Part shown: positions 30,452 to 38,384 of the stretch, in pieces
How positions within the stretch are numbered: position 1 is the first letter of the stretch
Layout of the letters: each line of letters opens with the position of its first letter
Program-made: the position numbers and the translations under genes
The notes under the pieces: model-generated
Told to the model about the DNA's origin: nothing
The model's input: the letters and a program-made list of their open reading frames with translations, nothing else
Databases searched by the model: none
From: Heterorhizobium halophytocola
GTDB lineage: Bacteria > Pseudomonadota > Alphaproteobacteria > Rhizobiales > Rhizobiaceae
Length of the DNA: 64,000 bases
Assembly (NCBI RefSeq): GCF_017873095.1
Contig: NZ_JAGGJU010000004.1
Span: forward strand, 124,001 to 188,000
Reading direction: 5' to 3'

Positions 30452-33366
30452 AGGCCGTGAATGTAATGCGGACGGCAATGCGAGACCGCCTGTTGATGAT
30501 CCTGCTGCTGGCCGTGACGGTCGCAGGCGCGATCGGGCTTGGGACGACCACCGCCGAGGCGCTGGAGCCCGTCAAGATTTCCCGCGATGACACGGCGCTG
30601 GACCTGACGCCGACGACCGACATCTATAGCGGCCAGGGCGAGGCCTTCCAGGTATCGACGGCGGCCGGTACCGACGGCATCCGGCGCCGCATCGAGGTGC
30701 GCTCCAGTTCGCCGGCCCACCAGGGCGACTGGGCGGTATTTGCGCTGGCCAATGTTTCGGAAGAACAGCTCGAACGGGTGATCGTCGCCCCGCATTTCCG
30801 GCTGGTGAATTCCGGCATGTTCTGGCCGGATCTCGGTTCGCAGCGGATCATCGCCATCACGCCTTCGGAAGGCTTTGCGCTCGACCGGGTGCCGAGCCCC
30901 GATGCCGACGTGTTCCGCATCACGCTGAACCCCGGCGCGGTGATCACCTTCGTTGCCGAACTCTCGACCCCCAACCTGCCGCAGCTCTATCTCTGGGAAC
31001 CCGACGCCTACAAGGACACGGTCAACTCGTTCACCCTCTATCGCGGTATCGTGCTTGGCATTTCCGGCCTGCTGGCGGTTTTCCTCACCATTCTCTTCGT
31101 GGTCAAGGGCACCTCCATGCTGCCGGCGGCAGCGGCGCTTGCCTGGGCCGTGCTTGCCTATATCTGCGTCGATTTCGGTTTCCTCACGAAGCTGATCAAC
31201 GTCACCTCTTCCGACGAGCGCATATGGCATGCGGGCGCGGAGGTGGCGCTCGCCTCCAGCTTCGTCATCTTCCTGTTCACCTATCTCAATCTAAACCGCT
31301 GGCACGTCAATCTCGGCTATGCGACCTTCGCCTGGATCCTCGGCCTCGGCCTGCTGTTCGGCGTTGCGATCTACGACCCGTCGATTGCCGCCGGCATTGC
31401 CCGCCTCTCCTTTGCCCTGACGGCGACCGCCGGTATCGGGCTGATCATCTATCTGGGCTTCAGCCGCTACGACCGGGCGATCCTGCTGGTGCCGACCTGG
31501 GCACTGCTGCTGGTCTGGCTGTTCGGCGGCTGGCTGGCCGTCACCGGCCAGCTCGACAACGACATCATCCAGCCTGCGCTCGGCGGCGGCCTCGTGCTGA
31601 TCGTGCTGCTGATCGGCTTTACCGTCATGCAGCACGCCTTTGCCGGCGGCGCCTACCAGCAGGGCCTGTTCTCGGACCTGGAGCGCCAGTCGCTTGCGCT
31701 GACCGGTTCCGGCGACACCGTCTGGGACTGGGACGTGGCGCGCGACCGGCTGCTGACCAGTCCCGATATCGCCGGCCTGCTCGGCCTGCAGGCGGGCGCC
31801 ATGCACGGGCCTGCCCGCACCTGGCTGTCGCGGCTGCATCCGGAGGACCGCGACCGGTTCCGCGCGACCCTCGATGTGTTGCTGGAACACCGCAAGGGAC
31901 GGCTGGCCCATGAATTCCGTGTGCGCGCCGAGGACGGCCATTATCACTGGCTGAAGATCCGCGCGCGGCCGGTGCTCGGCTCCAATGGCGAGGTGATCCG
32001 CTGCGTCGGCACGATCATCGACACGACCGAGCAGAAGAACTCGATCGACCGGCTGATGTCGGACGCGATGCATGACAACCTGACCGGCCTGCCGAACCGG
32101 GAGGTCTTCCTCGACCGGCTGCAGGCGGCGCTGACGCTGGCGCCGGCCCATGTGCAGCTGCGCCCGACGGTGATGGCGATCAATATCGACCGGTTCAAGC
32201 AGGTCAACGACCAGCTGGGCATCGCTGCCGGCGACAATCTGCTGATCGCGCTGACGCGGCGCCTGCGCCGGCTGATGAAGCCGCAGGATACGCTCGGACG
32301 CCTCAACGGCGACCAGTTCGGCCTGATCCTGATGTCGGAAAGCGATCCGGCCAAGGTCGCGGATTTCGCCGATGCGGTGTCGAAGGCGATCATGGTGCCG
32401 ATCAATTTCGGCAACCGCGACATCGTGCTCACCGCGTCGATCGGCCTGGTCTCCTGGGTCGATCAGCAGGAGAATGCAGCCAGCCTGCTGAACGATGCCG
32501 AGCTTGCCATGTACCGCGCCAAACGCGCCGGCGGCGCCCGCGTCGAGCCCTTCCGGCCCGCCTTCCGCAATGGCGGCACCGACCGGCTGCAGATCGAGAC
32601 GGATCTGCGTCGGGCCATCGAGCGCCAGGAACTGACCATCGCCTATCAGCCGATCGTCCGGTTGGAGGACAGCGAAATCGCCGGTTTCGAGGCGCTGCTG
32701 CGCTGGGAACATCCGCGCCGCGGCGCGATCTCCCCGGCCGAATTCGTCCCGATTGCCGAGGCGGCGGGCATGATCGGACAACTCGGCATGTATGCGCTGG
32801 AGCGGGCGACGCAGGACCTGATGGAATGGGAAAAGGCCACCGGCGACCTGCCGGTCTTCCTCTCCGTCAACCTGTCGAGCGCCCAGCTGATCAGCACCGA
32901 ACTGTGCAACGACGTGCGCAGCCTGCTGTCGAAGACCCAGTGCGAACCGAGCCGGATCAAGCTGGAACTGACCGAAGCCGTCCTGCAGGAAAATCCCGAG
33001 CAGGCCCGTCTCGTGCTCGAAACGCTGAAAACCATCGGGGTAAAACTGGCGCTCGACGATTTCGGCACCGGCTCGTCCTCGCTGACCTATCTGACGCGCC
33101 TGCCCTTCGATACGGTCAAGCTCGACCGGGCGCTGGTGCAGGACCGTTCCGACAAGCGCGCCGTACTGTTGAAATCCATCGTCTCGATGGCGCGTGGCAT
33201 GGACATGCAGGTGATTGCCGAAGGCATCGAGACGGAAGAAGACGCCGAAGTGCTGCAGAAGATCGGCTGCCAGTTCGGCCAGAGTGCCCATTACGGCGCG
33301 CCGGTCGGTGCCGATTCGGTGCTGCGGCTGCTGCGGGAGCGGTTTCCGTTGATGAAGCGGGCGTGA
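30448..33366 (+). CDS. Membrane sensor with 7TM region, PAS, degenerate GGDEF and EAL domains
   Basis: A 972-residue c-di-GMP signalling protein. An exported N-terminal domain (about residues 40-190) resembles the 7TM-DISM extracellular type. Seven membrane helices cover about 194-397, a PAS domain 408-530, a GGDEF domain about 535-695 and an EAL domain about 700-960. The GGDEF signature is altered to NGDQF (near 617), so cyclase activity is unlikely. The EAL domain keeps EALLRW, DDFGTGSSSL and AEGIET, so c-di-GMP phosphodiesterase activity is expected, perhaps with GTP sensing by the GGDEF remnant. ATG overlaps the acetyltransferase stop by 4 bp. Confidence 0.92.
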   Translation: MKAVNVMRTAMRDRLLMILLLAVTVAGAIGLGTTTAEALEPVKISRDDTALDLTPTTDIYSGQGEAFQVSTAAGTDGIRRRIEVRSSSPAHQGDWAVFALANVSEEQLERVIVAPHFRLVNSGMFWPDLGSQRIIAITPSEGFALDRVPSPDADVFRITLNPGAVITFVAELSTPNLPQLYLWEPDAYKDTVNSFTLYRGIVLGISGLLAVFLTILFVVKGTSMLPAAAALAWAVLAYICVDFGFLTKLINVTSSDERIWHAGAEVALASSFVIFLFTYLNLNRWHVNLGYATFAWILGLGLLFGVAIYDPSIAAGIARLSFALTATAGIGLIIYLGFSRYDRAILLVPTWALLLVWLFGGWLAVTGQLDNDIIQPALGGGLVLIVLLIGFTVMQHAFAGGAYQQGLFSDLERQSLALTGSGDTVWDWDVARDRLLTSPDIAGLLGLQAGAMHGPARTWLSRLHPEDRDRFRATLDVLLEHRKGRLAHEFRVRAEDGHYHWLKIRARPVLGSNGEVIRCVGTIIDTTEQKNSIDRLMSDAMHDNLTGLPNREVFLDRLQAALTLAPAHVQLRPTVMAINIDRFKQVNDQLGIAAGDNLLIALTRRLRRLMKPQDTLGRLNGDQFGLILMSESDPAKVADFADAVSKAIMVPINFGNRDIVLTASIGLVSWVDQQENAASLLNDAELAMYRAKRAGGARVEPFRPAFRNGGTDRLQIETDLRRAIERQELTIAYQPIVRLEDSEIAGFEALLRWEHPRRGAISPAEFVPIAEAAGMIGQLGMYALERATQDLMEWEKATGDLPVFLSVNLSSAQLISTELCNDVRSLLSKTQCEPSRIKLELTEAVLQENPEQARLVLETLKTIGVKLALDDFGTGSSSLTYLTRLPFDTVKLDRALVQDRSDKRAVLLKSIVSMARGMDMQVIAEGIETEEDAEVLQKIGCQFGQSAHYGAPVGADSVLRLLRERFPLMKRA

Positions 33367-33460
33367 AAGCCGGGTTTGAAGAGCCGGCATCTGATGCACC
33401 GCAACCTCTCTTCGCCTTCCGCAACACGTCGACGCGCGGTTTTCCGCTGATCGCCGTCCG

Positions 33461-33508
33461 GTTCGACCGCCTCAGGCGTGTCCCTGTTCAACCGCCTCAG
33501 GCGTGTCC
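33461..33508. repeat. 25-bp tandem duplication at the 3' end of the YqgE gene
   Basis: A 23-bp unit (33461-33483) recurs at 33486-33508 with one mismatch, a 25-bp period. The right-hand copy includes the last codons and stop of the YqgE-like gene (stop at 33497-33499), so the left copy is a spare stop region just downstream. It looks like a local slippage or recombination duplication. Confidence 0.9.
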
Positions 33509-34102
33509 GGCTTCCATGGACAGCATCGCCGGGTTGATGCCCATCAGGGCCAAGGCGCGGTCGTATTTGTCATCAAGGCTGCGGTCGAAGATCAGTTCGT
33601 CGGCGGCCGTACAGTTGAGCCAGCCATTGTTGGAGATTTCCTGTTCCAGCTGCCCCGGCCCCCAGCCGGCATAGCCGAGCAGCATGACGGCGCGATGTGG
33701 CGCATGGCCGTCGGAGATCGCACGGACAATGTCGAGGGTGGCGGTCAAGGAGATGTCGTCGCTGACCGGGATAGAACTGTCGCTCAGATAATCGTCCGTA
33801 TGGAGCACGAAGCCGCGGCCGCTTTCGACCGGGCCACCATTCTGCACCGGAAAATCGCGCGCCTCGCGCGGCAGCATGATCAGCTCTTCGCCGGGCACGA
33901 TTTCCAGATGCGACAGCACGTCGGGAAAGGTCACGGCCTGGTGCCGGTTGATGATGAAGCCCATGGCGCCGGCAGGCGAATGGGCGCAGATATAGACGAC
34001 GGCCCTGGCGAAGTTGCTGTCTGCCATGCCCGGCATGGCAATCACGAACTGCCCGTCGAGAAAGCCGCGTTCCCTATCCTTGGTCAGGGTTGTCAGTGTC
34101 AT
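33497..34102 (-). CDS. YqgE/AlgH-family protein (DUF179)
   Basis: A 201-residue cytoplasmic protein of the UPF0301/YqgE/AlgH family. It shows [13 protein letters not shown] at the N-terminus, [19 protein letters not shown], the [16 protein letters not shown] strand and the [15 protein letters not shown] signature. AlgH influences alginate production in Pseudomonas, but the biochemical function of the family is not settled. ATG 34102 has GGAGG 5 nt upstream. The coding end lies inside a 25-bp tandem duplication. Confidence 0.93.
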   Translation of the reverse strand: MTLTTLTKDRERGFLDGQFVIAMPGMADSNFARAVVYICAHSPAGAMGFIINRHQAVTFPDVLSHLEIVPGEELIMLPREARDFPVQNGGPVESGRGFVLHTDDYLSDSSIPVSDDISLTATLDIVRAISDGHAPHRAVMLLGYAGWGPGQLEQEISNNGWLNCTAADELIFDRSLDDKYDRALALMGINPAMLSMEAGHA

Positions 34103-34265
34103 GCTTCCTCCGGCCAGGAGCCCGTTCAAGGGCCGTGCTTCGAGTTCACCGTTGCATGCTTGAGCAACAGCATGCTGCATCCCAGCCGTTCAATCAACTG
34201 AAAATGAACGCCGACCCGAAAGCGTGACTGGTCCGGACTGGCGCCATAGGCTAAATCCCTGACCC

Positions 34266-35120
34266 ATGAGTTCGTTCCCGCATATACGGGCGCTACGTGC
34301 GCTTCTTGTCATTGCCGCCGGCCTTGCCGGAGCAACCGCCATGTCCACCGCAGCCACCGCCGGCGAAAGCGCCTGGGCCGAGACGGAGGGCGGGCGCATG
34401 CGCCTGATCCTGGCTGGAAATGACGGCAACGGCATCTATGAGGGCGCGCTCGAAATCGAGCCGCAGCCGGGCTGGATCACCTATTGGCGCGAGCCGGGCG
34501 ACAGCGGCATTCCACCGCAGATCACCGTGTCGCCGGACAGTCCGCTGACGCTGCAATCGATCGCCTATCCGACGCCGAAGCGGATCGACAACGGTCCCGT
34601 CACCGATCTCGCCTATGACAGACCGGTGTCCCTGCCGCTGACATTCCAGACGGACGGCAAGGTCGATGCCGCCGGCAAGCCCCTGGACCTGCAGGTGTTC
34701 ATCGGGCTCTGCAAGAATATCTGCATTCCCTTCCAGGCCGATTTCAAGCTGGCCGTGCCGGCCGGCTCGGAGCCGCAGGATGCGATCAGGATCCGCATGG
34801 CCCGCCAGACGCTGCCGGCCGCACCATCGAAGGATTTCAGCGTGGCCGATGTACGCCGCAGCGACGACGGCAAGGCGCTGCTGATGGATCTCGCCCTGCC
34901 CGGCGGCTCGGCTGAGGGCCTGCAACTCTATGTCACCGGCAAGCCCGGCATGGTCTACATGACCTATAACGTCGAGAAGACGGCGGGCGGTCTCGTCAGC
35001 GTACGCATGCCGATTGCGGGCCTGCCGCTCGCTGGCCAACCGAAGGCCGAGGCCGGCACCTGGCGCCTGCTTGCCATCGACGGCAGCCGCGCCATGCAGA
35101 CGCCCCTTGCCTTCGACTGA
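34266..35120 (+). CDS. Exported protein with DsbD N-terminal-like domain (orphan)
   Basis: A 284-residue exported protein. The signal peptide covers residues 1-32 (LLVIAAGLAGATAMSTAATA). The mature part matches the N-terminal periplasmic domain of DsbD/ScsB-type disulfide reductases: GWITYWREPGDSGIPP and a redox Cys pair in GLCKNICIPF (Cys149, Cys153). The membrane and thioredoxin domains of DsbD are missing and no partner is adjacent, so it may receive electrons from a separate CcdA/ScsB-type membrane protein. A peroxiredoxin gene follows after 63 bp, possibly in one redox-related transcript. Confidence 0.85.
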   Translation: MSSFPHIRALRALLVIAAGLAGATAMSTAATAGESAWAETEGGRMRLILAGNDGNGIYEGALEIEPQPGWITYWREPGDSGIPPQITVSPDSPLTLQSIAYPTPKRIDNGPVTDLAYDRPVSLPLTFQTDGKVDAAGKPLDLQVFIGLCKNICIPFQADFKLAVPAGSEPQDAIRIRMARQTLPAAPSKDFSVADVRRSDDGKALLMDLALPGGSAEGLQLYVTGKPGMVYMTYNVEKTAGGLVSVRMPIAGLPLAGQPKAEAGTWRLLAIDGSRAMQTPLAFD

Positions 35121-35183
35121 CCGCCCCCTATAATTTTCAAAGCGGGTCCTGTCGGCCCATCTCGCCCCCCTGGAGGATATCCC

Positions 35184-35675
35184 ATGACCATTGCGATCGG
35201 TGATCGTCTGCCCGAAGCCACATTCAAGGAAAAGACGGCCGACGGCATCGTCGATGTCGGCGCAGACAGCCTGTTTGCCGGCAAGACCGTCGTGCTGTTT
35301 GCCGTGCCGGGCGCGTTTACGCCGACCTGTTCGCTGAACCATCTTCCCGGCTATCTGGAAAACCGGGACGCGATCCTGGCACGCGGCGTCGACGAGATCG
35401 CCGTGGTCTCGGTCAACGATCCGCATGTGATGGGCGCCTGGTCGGAGCAGAGCGGCGGCAGGGGCAAGATCCGGTTCCTCGCCGACGGCAACGGCGCCTT
35501 TACCAAGGCCGTCGGCCTCGATATCGACCTTTCGGGCGGTATGATGGGCACGCGCTCCAAGCGCTATTCGATGCTGGTCAAGGACGGCGTGGTCAAGTCA
35601 CTCGACGTCGAGGACAGCCCGGGCAAGGCGACCGTCTCGGCCGCGGCCACCATGCTCGACCATCTGAGCGCCTGA
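35184..35675 (+). CDS. Peroxiredoxin, Prx5 type
   Basis: A 163-residue thiol peroxidase of the Prx5 (hybrid/atypical) group that reduces peroxides. The peroxidatic Cys49 is in VPGAFTPTCS; MGAWSEQ and the conserved Arg in MMGTRSKRYSMLV complete the active site. No glutaredoxin domain is fused. A GGAGG-like ribosome site is well placed before ATG. It is followed by a hairpin with a T tract. Confidence 0.93.
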   Translation: MTIAIGDRLPEATFKEKTADGIVDVGADSLFAGKTVVLFAVPGAFTPTCSLNHLPGYLENRDAILARGVDEIAVVSVNDPHVMGAWSEQSGGRGKIRFLADGNGAFTKAVGLDIDLSGGMMGTRSKRYSMLVKDGVVKSLDVEDSPGKATVSAAATMLDHLSA

Positions 35676-35720
35676 ACCATAATCGGTCTGCAGCAACGGC
35701 GCTTGCAATGAACAATCGTC

Positions 35721-35757
35721 GAGAGGCGGCGCGATCGAGCACCGCCTCTCTGATTTT
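35721..35757 (+). terminator. Terminator after the peroxiredoxin gene
   Basis: GAGAGGCGG (35721-35729) pairs with CCGCCTCTC (35742-35750), followed by TGATTTTT. It lies directly before the convergent NmrA-like gene end and may limit read-through in that direction. Confidence 0.65.
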
Positions 35758-36723
35758 TCAGCGCAGGGCGAGATCCGCGTCGCCCGCCTCGAGCGCCCTC
35801 TGCAACAGGGGTTTGCCCGGCCCGTCCAGCCATGCGTCGAAGCTGAGCAAGGGGCCGAATTCGCGCTGGAGGCCCTCGATGTCGGCATTGCCTGCCAGCC
35901 GCCCGTCGTCGAAGAGTGCGGCCAGATGGCCGAGAAACGGATTTGACTCAAGCACAGCGTCGGGGAAGCGCGCATACTGGATCGGCCGTCCGGCGGCGCG
36001 GCTGAGGCTTTTCTCAAGATCCTTGCCCGTCAGGCGATCACCGGCGATCTCGAAGGTGCGCCCTACATAGGTGTCGGGATCTGCGAAGATCGCCGCAACG
36101 ATCCGGCCGATATCACGCACGGCAATCGTCTGCCCCACCTGATCCGGCCGCAGGAAGAAATTGAAGCGGCCCTGATCCAGTCCCATGCCGGGCAGCATCA
36201 GCAATTCCATGAAGCCCGCCGGCCGGATGATGGTGCTGGCGACCGCAAGCCCGCGGATATGCGCCTCGATCTCCGCCTTGCTGTCGAAATGGCCCATGCC
36301 GGTCTTTTCCTCGCCGGCGGCATTGACCGAGGTATAGACGAGATGCCGGACGCCGGCCTCGACGGCCAGGTCCGCAACGGTCTTGCCGTAACCGATCTCC
36401 TGCGCGTCGGAGACACCATAGGCCGCCCCCTGGCCGGAACTCGGCTGGACGCTGAAGACGCCGTAAACCCCGGCCAGCGCGGCCCTGATCGACGCGCCGT
36501 TTGAGAGATCGCCCTGATGCAGGGCCACCCCGATATCAGCAAGCGCCTGCGCCTTTGCGCTCGTCGGCGCGCGCACCAGGGCGGTCACGTTCCATCCGGC
36601 GGCCCGCAGCGCTTCGGCCACCGCACCGCCCTGCTGGCCGGTGGCACCGAAGACCAGAATGGTCTTGCTGTCATGCGAAGCATCCGCGCTTCGGGTCTGT
36701 GATCTGTCGTTTCCAGCTGGCAT
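35758..36723 (-). CDS. NmrA-like NAD(P)-binding protein
   Basis: A 321-residue atypical short-chain dehydrogenase of the NmrA/QOR2 family. The Rossmann motif GATGQQGGAVAEAL is near residue 25, ALVRAP carries a likely NADP-binding Arg, and HLVYTSVNAAG follows; there is no full Tyr-x3-Lys catalytic pair, so it may be a redox sensor or quinone reductase-like enzyme. AAGGAGG 6 nt upstream fixes ATG 36723. It is divergent from an HxlR regulator with palindromes between them, the usual setting for redox- or quinone-induced reductases. Confidence 0.88.
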   Translation of the reverse strand: MPAGNDRSQTRSADASHDSKTILVFGATGQQGGAVAEALRAAGWNVTALVRAPTSAKAQALADIGVALHQGDLSNGASIRAALAGVYGVFSVQPSSGQGAAYGVSDAQEIGYGKTVADLAVEAGVRHLVYTSVNAAGEEKTGMGHFDSKAEIEAHIRGLAVASTIIRPAGFMELLMLPGMGLDQGRFNFFLRPDQVGQTIAVRDIGRIVAAIFADPDTYVGRTFEIAGDRLTGKDLEKSLSRAAGRPIQYARFPDAVLESNPFLGHLAALFDDGRLAGNADIEGLQREFGPLLSFDAWLDGPGKPLLQRALEAGDADLALR

Positions 36724-36754
36724 TTTAGCCTCCTTGTTTATGGAGGCCAGACTA

Positions 36755-36819
36755 GGTATACATTTTATACGTGGAGGCAATTACGCACCTGCATGCTACC
36801 TGGTAGCCGGGAGTATACC
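36755..36819. promoter_or_regulatory. Palindromes in the NmrA/HxlR divergent control region
   Basis: GTATA-CATTT-TATAC (36756-36770) is an inverted repeat. GCTACC-T-GGTAGC (36795-36807) is a second palindrome. GGTATAC (36755-36761) and GTATACC (36813-36819) are themselves inverted relative to each other. HxlR-family regulators commonly bind such short dyads next to their own genes; assignment to this regulator is an inference from position. Confidence 0.5.
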
Positions 36820-36822
36820 GAA

Positions 36823-37194
36823 ATGTCGGCGACATCGTCCGAAGACCTCGAAATCAACCGCATCGTGCTGGAGGAGATCACCAGCAAATGGTCGCTGATC
36901 GTGCTTGGTTGTCTGTGCAGCGGCCCGATGCGGTTCAATGCGCTGCGCCGCGCCAACCCGATGGTCACCCAGAAGGCCCTGACCCAATGCCTTCGCCGGC
37001 TGGAATCGAACGGCTTCATCACCCGCTCGGTGGCCAGCCTGGCGCCGGTGGCCGTGGTCTACGAGGTCTCGCCGCTCGGCCGCTCGCTGGAACCACATCT
37101 GCAGGCCATCCTGCAATGGGCCAGCGACCACCGGGGGGACGTGCTGTCGGCCCAACAGGCGTTTGCCGAACGGAGCGGCGGCAGCGGCTTCTAG
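36823..37194 (+). CDS. HxlR-family transcriptional regulator
   Basis: A 123-residue winged-helix protein of the HxlR family, with KWSLIVLGCLCSGPMRFNALRR, VTQKALTQCLRRLESNGFITR and YEVSPLGRSL. Many HxlR proteins sense quinones, aldehydes or hypochlorite through a Cys near the N-terminus before the KW motif; that position lacks Cys here, but Cys residues occur in the first and second helices. ATG 36823 is preferred, with GGGAG about 9 nt upstream. It most likely controls the divergent NmrA-like gene and itself. Confidence 0.9.
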   Translation: MSATSSEDLEINRIVLEEITSKWSLIVLGCLCSGPMRFNALRRANPMVTQKALTQCLRRLESNGFITRSVASLAPVAVVYEVSPLGRSLEPHLQAILQWASDHRGDVLSAQQAFAERSGGSGF

Positions 37195-37473
37195 CGGATC
37201 CGCGCGCATTCCGGCGAGGGCATTTTGAACAACGAGCGCACAGGCGCGAACAGTCGCGGGCGTTTCAGGCATTTGGTGATGCTCATCTTCTGCGGCCGCG
37301 GTTCGTGTGAACCCGCATTCGTCCTGCCGTCCAACATCCGGCGCCCTGACGGAGCGCGCGGAAGGACTTAGGGGGCCGCATCCGTCTTCCCCTATTGGCC
37401 CACCCTTCCCCCGCATTGCCCCCTCGTCTCACAAACAGAGAGGCAAAACGTCGGGCTGCCGCATTTACGCCTT
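37195..37473. other. Intergenic stretch before the zinc operon
   Basis: No gene is seen in this 279-bp part of the spacer between the HxlR gene and the Zur-type palindrome. It presumably contains the -35 part of the zinc operon promoter. Confidence 0.4.
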
Positions 37474-37511
37474 AATGTTATACAATTACGCAAATGTAAT
37501 TGTATAACATT
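37474..37511. promoter_or_regulatory. Long perfect palindrome, probable double Zur operator
   Basis: AATGTTATACAATTAC (37474-37489) is inverted exactly as GTAATTGTATAACATT (37496-37511) around GCAAAT. The outer AATGTTATA and TATAACATT equal the half-sites of classical Zur boxes, but are set farther apart than in a single box; each 16-bp arm is itself an imperfect dyad, so two Zur dimers could bind. It ends 13 bp before the first ORF of a zinc ABC transporter operon, the expected place for zinc-dependent repression. TATACA and TATAAC inside it could act as -10 elements. Confidence 0.8.
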
Positions 37512-37524
37512 TATTCGGGTACCG

Positions 37525-37647
37525 ATGTCCTCTCCATTCCGCTTCACCGATCTGCTGCAGCAGAGTGCCCTGCACCGGCTGGTCGTCGCCTGCCTGCTGA
37601 TCGCCGGTCTCTGGCTTGCGATCCTCTGGGCCGCCAACCTCGCATGA
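37525..37647 (+). CDS. Small membrane protein ORF (40 aa) at the head of the zinc operon
   Basis: A 40-codon ORF between the Zur-type palindrome and the ATPase gene. Residues 1-18 are polar with Arg and Gln; residues 19-39 form one hydrophobic helix (LVVACLLIAGLWLAILWAAN), so a single-span inner-membrane protein with the N-terminus inside is expected. Its stop overlaps the ATPase start as ATGA (37644-37647), pointing to coupled translation. The ribosome site is weak. I know of no named family; it may be a small transporter accessory or simply a leader that drives translation of aztA. Confidence 0.6.
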   Translation: MSSPFRFTDLLQQSALHRLVVACLLIAGLWLAILWAANLA

Positions 37648-38384
37648 CCCCGCCGGTCCTGACCTTCGACAACGTCACGCTCGCCTACCAGCGCCACCCT
37701 GCCCTGCACCATCTGAGCGGCAAGCTGCAGGAGGGCAGCCTGACGGCGGTGGCCGGGCCGAACGGGGCCGGCAAATCGACGCTGCTGAAGGCGATAATCG
37801 GCGAGGTGCCGGTGTCCGAGGGACGGATCGTCCACGGCGCGCATGCCCGTGACATCGGCTATCTGCCGCAGATCGCCGAGATCAACCGCCGCTTCCCGAT
37901 CACCGTCCTCGACACGGTGCTGATGGGCGGCTGGAAGGCGACGGGCGCCTTCGGCCGGGTTGGACGGGAGATGCTGTCGCTTGCGCGCGCGGCGCTGGAG
38001 GATGTCGGGCTTGCCGGTTTCGACTACCGGCTGATCGGTTCGCTGTCGGTCGGTCAGTTGCAGCGCGTGCTGTTCGCCCGGCTGATCCTGCAGGACATGC
38101 CTGTCATCCTGCTCGACGAACCGTTCAACGCCATCGACGCACGCACCATTGCGGTGCTTGTCGAGATCATCGCCGGCTGGCATCGCGAGGGCCGTACGGT
38201 GCTTGCCGTGCTGCACGACATGGACCTCATCCGCCGCCACTTTCCAGAGACGCTGCTGCTGGCGCGCCGCCCGATTGCCTGGGGCCAGACATGCCAGGCG
38301 CTCAGCCCCGACAACCTGGCGCACGCCATGGCGCTTGCCGAGGCCTGGGACGAGAACAGCGAACCCTGCCGGAAAGTCTCCTGA
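37644..38384 (+). CDS. aztA: Zinc ABC transporter, ATP-binding subunit (AztA/ZnuC type)
   Basis: A 246-residue ABC ATPase energising high-affinity zinc import. Walker A GPNGAGKST is at 38-46, the Q-loop in IGYLPQ, Walker B VILLDEPF, and the His switch in AVLHDMDL. The ABC signature reads LSVGQ instead of LSGGQ. The gene order ATPase-permease-binding protein matches aztABC rather than the divergent znuA/znuCB; the sequence also resembles manganese/zinc ATPases generally. It overlaps the small ORF (ATGA) before it and the permease (TGATG) after it. Zur control is suggested by the upstream palindrome. Confidence 0.82.
   Translation: MTPPVLTFDNVTLAYQRHPALHHLSGKLQEGSLTAVAGPNGAGKSTLLKAIIGEVPVSEGRIVHGAHARDIGYLPQIAEINRRFPITVLDTVLMGGWKATGAFGRVGREMLSLARAALEDVGLAGFDYRLIGSLSVGQLQRVLFARLILQDMPVILLDEPFNAIDARTIAVLVEIIAGWHREGRTVLAVLHDMDLIRRHFPETLLLARRPIAWGQTCQALSPDNLAHAMALAEAWDENSEPCRKVS

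Noticed and set aside
31291..33399. 702-codon frame antisense to the GGDEF/EAL gene
   Set aside because: Translation is rich in Gln, Arg, His and Gly and has no recognisable domain; it mirrors the codon bias of the true gene.
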